Shown here piece after piece: positions 14,931 to 17,995 of a DNA stretch of 17,995 nucleotides (its first letter is position 1; every line of letters begins with the position of its first letter). The stretch comes from JBOHCT01 sp050699055 (GTDB lineage: Bacteria; Actinomycetota; Actinomycetes; Streptosporangiales; JBOHCT01): NCBI GenBank assembly GCA_050699055.1, contig JBOHCT010000077.1:1-17995 (forward strand), in the 5' to 3' direction. The notes under the pieces are model-generated. The model worked only from the letters and a program-made list of their open reading frames with translations, did no database searches and was not told the DNA's origin. The position numbers were made by a program, and so were the translations under genes.

Positions 14931-16027
14931 CGCTTTCCTTCCGTGTCCGTACCGCCGCATCGCTCGCCGCGGCGCCCGGCGCGATCGTCACGGCCGTCGT
15001 GCTTCTCGTGACGCTCACCGCTTCGCCCGCGCGGGCCGACCCCGTTCCTTCGCCCGTCCCGACCGGTTCCGACAGCGCTCTCCCGCTGCTGCGCAGGGCG
15101 GCCGAGGCGGCACGGCACACGCCGTACGCGGGGTCCCAGTTCGTGTCGTCGTGGACCCGTGGCGGCGCGCGTACGCTCATCGTCGACGTCGAGCACATCC
15201 CGGACCGGGGCACGGTGGTGAACGTGCGCGGCACCGTCGCCGGGTCGGGCAGCATGCTGTACGAGAGCGACGCGGCTTCCTCCAGCCCCGGCCCGGCTGA
15301 GGTCGGCTCGCAGGGCACGCTCAGCCTTCTCGCCGCACACTACGACGTCCGGCTGGCGGGGGAGGATGACTGCGCGGGCCGTCCCGCGTACATGGTCAAG
15401 GCGGTGCGCCCCGACGGGGTTCTCGCGGCGCGCTTCTGGATCGACAAGCAGGCGGGCATTCTGCTGCGCAGGGAGGTTCTGGACCAGAACGGCAGGATCG
15501 TCCGCGCGAGCGCGTTCCTCAATGTCAAGGTGGGCTCGGCTTCGTTCGGCGGCGACGTACCGCGCGCCATGCCGCAGCCCTGGGTGGACCAGCTGAGCTG
15601 GGGCGACCTGACCGCGCTGCGGGCGCACGGCTGGACGATTCCCAGGTCCCTGCCAGGAGGGCTGACGCTTTTCGATGCGCGCCGCCACGCGGGACACGGT
15701 GACAAGGTCGTCCACCTGAGCTACTCCGACGGGCTCTCGACGGTGTCGCTGTTCGTCCAGGAGGGGCAGCTCGACACCGACGATCTCGGGGGGTGGCACA
15801 AGACGCGGCTGGGCGGGCGTACGGTCTACATGCGGGAGACCGTGCCGCTGCGGGTGCTGTGGACGGACCAGGGACACGTCTATACGCTGCTGGCCGACGC
15901 GCCCCCCGAGCTCGTCCGGCACGTGGTGGCGGCGCTGCCCGACACCCAGGACCGCCCCGAGGGCTTCTGGGGGCGGCTGATGCGTGGGTTGGCCCGGCTC
16001 GGCTCGTGGCTCAACCCGTTCGGATGA
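14927..16027 (+). CDS. Secreted RseB/MucB-like sigma-E regulatory protein
   Basis: A 366-residue exported protein. The signal peptide is about residues 1-37, ending SPARA-D. The body shows RseB-like features: HTPYAGSQFVSSWTRGGART, then AAHYDVRLAGEDDCAGRPAY and RFWIDKQAGILLRREVLDQN (the LolA-like first domain). A smaller C-terminal domain begins near GDKVVHLSYSDGLSTVSLFV. In E. coli RseB binds the periplasmic part of RseA and blocks its proteolysis. The GTGA overlap with rseA suggests the same partnership outside this actinobacterial membrane. No lipobox is seen. A single Cys (DDCAGR) is visible. The family call is by pattern; function is inferred. Confidence 0.8.
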   Translation: MTLSFRVRTAASLAAAPGAIVTAVVLLVTLTASPARADPVPSPVPTGSDSALPLLRRAAEAARHTPYAGSQFVSSWTRGGARTLIVDVEHIPDRGTVVNVRGTVAGSGSMLYESDAASSSPGPAEVGSQGTLSLLAAHYDVRLAGEDDCAGRPAYMVKAVRPDGVLAARFWIDKQAGILLRREVLDQNGRIVRASAFLNVKVGSASFGGDVPRAMPQPWVDQLSWGDLTALRAHGWTIPRSLPGGLTLFDARRHAGHGDKVVHLSYSDGLSTVSLFVQEGQLDTDDLGGWHKTRLGGRTVYMRETVPLRVLWTDQGHVYTLLADAPPELVRHVVAALPDTQDRPEGFWGRLMRGLARLGSWLNPFG

Positions 16028-16042
16028 GTACGAAAACCTTGT

Positions 16043-16059
16043 ATGACACGTCATGTGTC
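16043..16059. promoter_or_regulatory. Interlocked palindromes upstream of htrA
   Basis: ATGAC-AC-GTCAT (16043-16054) overlaps a second inverted repeat GACAC-N5-GTGTC (16045-16059). They cover a weak -10-like TATGAC (16042-16047), which has TTCGGA 17 bp upstream (16019-16024). The site lies between rseB and htrA and could be an operator controlling htrA separately from sigE. No GGAAC-type ECF promoter is visible here. Confidence 0.4.
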
Positions 16060-16091
16060 CCGCTCTCGGGTGGGTAGGGAAGACAGACGAC

Positions 16092-17690
16092 ATGGCTGAC
16101 GAATACGACCGGCATGAGGACGCTCGTCCCGGAGATCAGGAGACCCCCCGCGAGGAGGGGGCCGGGCCCGGTGGCCCGGGCGCTCCCGGGGCAGCGGGTC
16201 ACGAGGGGCCAGCGTCCGACCCCGTTCGGGACCCGTACGCCCCGCCGTCCAGCGCGGGACAGCACGGTGCGCCGTACTCCGGCCGCCCGCCGGCCGGTGG
16301 GCACCCTGAGGCGCCGGGCCCGTACCCCGGACAGGCTGGCCCGTACCCGCGGCAAGGGGGACAGTACTCGGGGCAGACGCCTCCGCCCGGTCCTTATGGC
16401 GGCCAGCCTCCCTGGGGGTCCGGTGAGCCCGACCCGTGGGCGCGTCCTTCTCAGGGGTGGGGCGCGCCCGGTGGGCGCGACGGCCTGACGAACGTCTTCG
16501 CTCAGGACCAGGGCGCATCCCCGTGGGGCAGCGGCCCAGGTGGGCAGACGGATACGCTCGGCAGGCCGGTCCGCGAGCGTCGGGGGCCGACGACGTTCAT
16601 GCTGGTGTCTCTCGCGGTCGTCATCGCCCTCGTCGCGGGCGGCATCGGAGCGGGCATCGCGACGTGGGCGGCCGCGGGCAACGGCTCCTCGGCGACCACC
16701 GCGCAGCCCGTCAACCTCGGGCCGCCGCCCAAAGGCACCACCCAGCGTCCGGCCGGCTCCGTCGCCAGCGTCGCGGGAAACGTGCTGCCGAGCGTCGTCT
16801 CGGTCAAGGTGAGCGGCAACGGCGAGAGGGGCACGGGTTCCGGCTTCGTCATCAAGGGCGGCTACATCATCACCAACAATCACGTGGCCGCGCCCGCCGC
16901 GCACGGCGGCCGGATCAAAGTGGCTTTCACCAACGGCAAGACCGCACCCGCGCAGGTCGTGGGCCGTGACGAGAGCTACGACATCGCCGTGCTCAAGCCC
17001 GAGGGCGTGTCGGGGTCGCCGCCGCTGCCGCTCGGCAACTCAGACGACGTCGTGGTCGGGGACTCCGTGATCGCGATCGGTTCTCCGCTGGGCCTGGCGG
17101 GCACTGTCACGTCGGGGATCGTCAGCGCGCTGAACCGGCCGGTGAACGCCGGTCGCAACGCCAGCGCCCAGTCGTACATCAGCGCTATCCAGACCGACGC
17201 CGCGATCAACCCGGGCAACTCCGGCGGCCCGCTGGTCGACAGGGACGGCGAGGTCGTCGGGGTGAACTCGGCGATAGCGACGCTGGGCGGCGCGTTCGGA
17301 CAGTCTGGCAACATCGGCGTCGGCTTCGCGATCCCGATCAACCAGGCACGACGTGTGGCGCAGCAGATCATCAACACCGGTCACGCGACGCATCCGATCA
17401 TCGGGGCGAGCATCGACGTGACCTACTCCGGCCAGGGAGCCCGCATTCCCGCGCGGGTGCCGAACGGCCGACCCCCGCCGATCCTGCCCGGTGGCCCCGC
17501 CGACAAGGCTGGACTGAAGCCGGGCGACATCATCGTCAAGCTCGACGGGAAAGAGGTCACGTCGCCGACCGAGCTGATCGTGGATATCCGCGCGCACGTC
17601 CCAGGCGACAGGGTGTCGTTGACGTACCGCAGGGACGGTACCGAGCACACCGTGCACCTCGCCCTCGCGGCGTCGCGTTCGGCGGGGTAA
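16092..17690 (+). CDS. htrA: HtrA/DegP-type membrane serine protease with PDZ domain
   Basis: A 532-residue protein. Residues 1-165 form a cytoplasmic, disordered Gly/Pro/Tyr/Gln-rich tail with PYPGQ-like repeats. One membrane segment follows (about 166-190, FMLVSLAVVIALVAGGIGAG). The trypsin-like domain shows the full triad: H264 in TNNHVA, D297 in ESYDIAVLK and S377 in NPGNSGGPLVD. A PDZ domain ends the protein (GPADKAGLKPGDIIVKLDGK). ATG 16092 follows AGGGAAG. It is an envelope quality-control protease, and the sigE-rseA-htrA order is conserved in mycobacteria, where it belongs to the SigE stress system. Confidence 0.95.
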   Translation: MADEYDRHEDARPGDQETPREEGAGPGGPGAPGAAGHEGPASDPVRDPYAPPSSAGQHGAPYSGRPPAGGHPEAPGPYPGQAGPYPRQGGQYSGQTPPPGPYGGQPPWGSGEPDPWARPSQGWGAPGGRDGLTNVFAQDQGASPWGSGPGGQTDTLGRPVRERRGPTTFMLVSLAVVIALVAGGIGAGIATWAAAGNGSSATTAQPVNLGPPPKGTTQRPAGSVASVAGNVLPSVVSVKVSGNGERGTGSGFVIKGGYIITNNHVAAPAAHGGRIKVAFTNGKTAPAQVVGRDESYDIAVLKPEGVSGSPPLPLGNSDDVVVGDSVIAIGSPLGLAGTVTSGIVSALNRPVNAGRNASAQSYISAIQTDAAINPGNSGGPLVDRDGEVVGVNSAIATLGGAFGQSGNIGVGFAIPINQARRVAQQIINTGHATHPIIGASIDVTYSGQGARIPARVPNGRPPPILPGGPADKAGLKPGDIIVKLDGKEVTSPTELIVDIRAHVPGDRVSLTYRRDGTEHTVHLALAASRSAG

Positions 17691-17710
17691 CAGGCCGCGG
17701 AAAGGGCAGG

Positions 17711-17746
17711 CCGAGGCCTCTCGAGACCCCGTGAGCGGGTTACGCT
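17711..17746 (+). promoter_or_regulatory. htrA-tatB spacer: small palindromes and a -10-like box
   Basis: Between htrA and tatB are AGGCC-GA-GGCCT (near 17708-17719), TCTCGAGA (17719-17726) and a -10-like TACGCT at 17741-17746 without a good -35. A weak terminator followed by a separate tatB promoter is possible. Confidence 0.25.
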
Positions 17747-17812
17747 GGTGTCAGTCGGCGGGCAGTGGAGAGCCGCTGTGCGGTTTTGCCGTGGACGCGG
17801 CCAGGAGGAGTG

Positions 17813-17995
17813 GTGTTCGGAGACGTGGGCTGGGGCGAGGTACTCGTCCTTATCGTGCTGGCGCTGTTCATCTTCGGCCCGGAGCGGCTGCCCAAACTCG
17901 CGTCCGATCTGGCCAAGGGCCTGCGCCAGGTGCGCCGCATGGCGACGAACGCCAAGAACGAGCTCCAGGACAACCTCGGGCCTGAGTACAAAGAC
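17813..17995 (+). CDS. tatB: Sec-independent translocase subunit TatB (partial)
   Basis: The first 61 codons are present; the 3' end is beyond the window. The protein opens MFGDVGWGEVLVLIVLALFI, then FGPERLPKLA and an amphipathic helix (SDLAKGLRQVRRMATNAKNE), with DNLGPEYKD following. This is the TatA/B fold: a short N-terminal membrane helix, the FGPE-LP hinge and a surface helix. The D-LGPE-KD segment and place after htrA mark it as TatB rather than TatA. GTG 17813 lies two bases after AGGAGGAG, a short spacing, but alignment with M. tuberculosis TatB (MFANIGWGE) supports it. TatB receives twin-arginine substrates with TatC. Confidence 0.93.
   Translation, partial: MFGDVGWGEVLVLIVLALFIFGPERLPKLASDLAKGLRQVRRMATNAKNELQDNLGPEYKD

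Overview
The window is high-GC actinobacterial chromosome. The evidence is GC-rich third codon positions, frequent GTG starts, AGGAGG-type ribosome sites, and gene families largely confined to Actinomycetota: an XRE/DUF5753 plus DUF397 pair, Methyltransf_19, DUF3117 and a FolP2-type DHPS homologue. From about 3.6 kb to the right end the gene order follows a condensed version of the Mycobacterium tuberculosis Rv1177-Rv1224 segment: fdxC, dapC, dapD, dapE, LOG protein, folP2, DivIVA-like protein, tagA, DUF3117, O-methyltransferase, sigE, rseA, htrA, tatB. M. tuberculosis genes such as fadD6, gpgS, glgA and glgC are absent. The Methyltransf_19, DUF397 and RseB-like genes fit a sporulating filamentous actinomycete (Streptosporangiales or Thermomonosporaceae-like) better than a mycobacterium. 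That lineage call is inference.

Left part (1-3554): a minus-strand WhiJ-like regulator (DUF5753) is coupled to a DUF397 protein and followed by a strong intrinsic terminator. It diverges from a plus-strand anti-sigma-type ATPase and a Methyltransf_19 methyltransferase, with a GTGCAC-type operator-like palindrome between them. A small solo SH3-like protein (Rv0428c type, without its acetyltransferase domain) faces fdxC.

Lysine/diaminopimelate part (3646-8311): a 7Fe ferredoxin, DapC aminotransferase, a membrane-anchored lysozyme-like protein on the minus strand, then DapD and DapE overlapping by 4 bases. Together DapD, DapC and DapE form the succinylase branch of meso-DAP synthesis, which feeds lysine and peptidoglycan. 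A 64-bp three-tier palindrome separates the convergent dapC and lysozyme-like genes. Tandem repeats follow dapE.

Middle part (8553-12689): LOG-family phosphoribohydrolase, FolP2-type protein (minus), a DivIVA-domain membrane protein overlapping 3-methyladenine glycosylase, an enoyl-CoA hydratase (minus) and a DUF3117 protein.

Right part (12730-17995): an O-methyltransferase that seems to start at ATC, then the envelope-stress block sigE-rseA-rseB-like-htrA-tatB. The sigma factor, anti-sigma factor and RseB-like protein overlap by 4 bases each. An ECF-type promoter (GGGAAC-N17-CGTT) upstream of sigE suggests autoregulation. The RseB-like gene is absent from the equivalent mycobacterial locus.

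The most unusual non-coding signals are a 32-bp hairpin repeat present twice in opposite orientation (4011-4042 and 13552-13583), the 64-bp palindrome at 5290-5353, and the ATC start. No tRNA, rRNA, CRISPR array, insertion sequence or transposase was seen.
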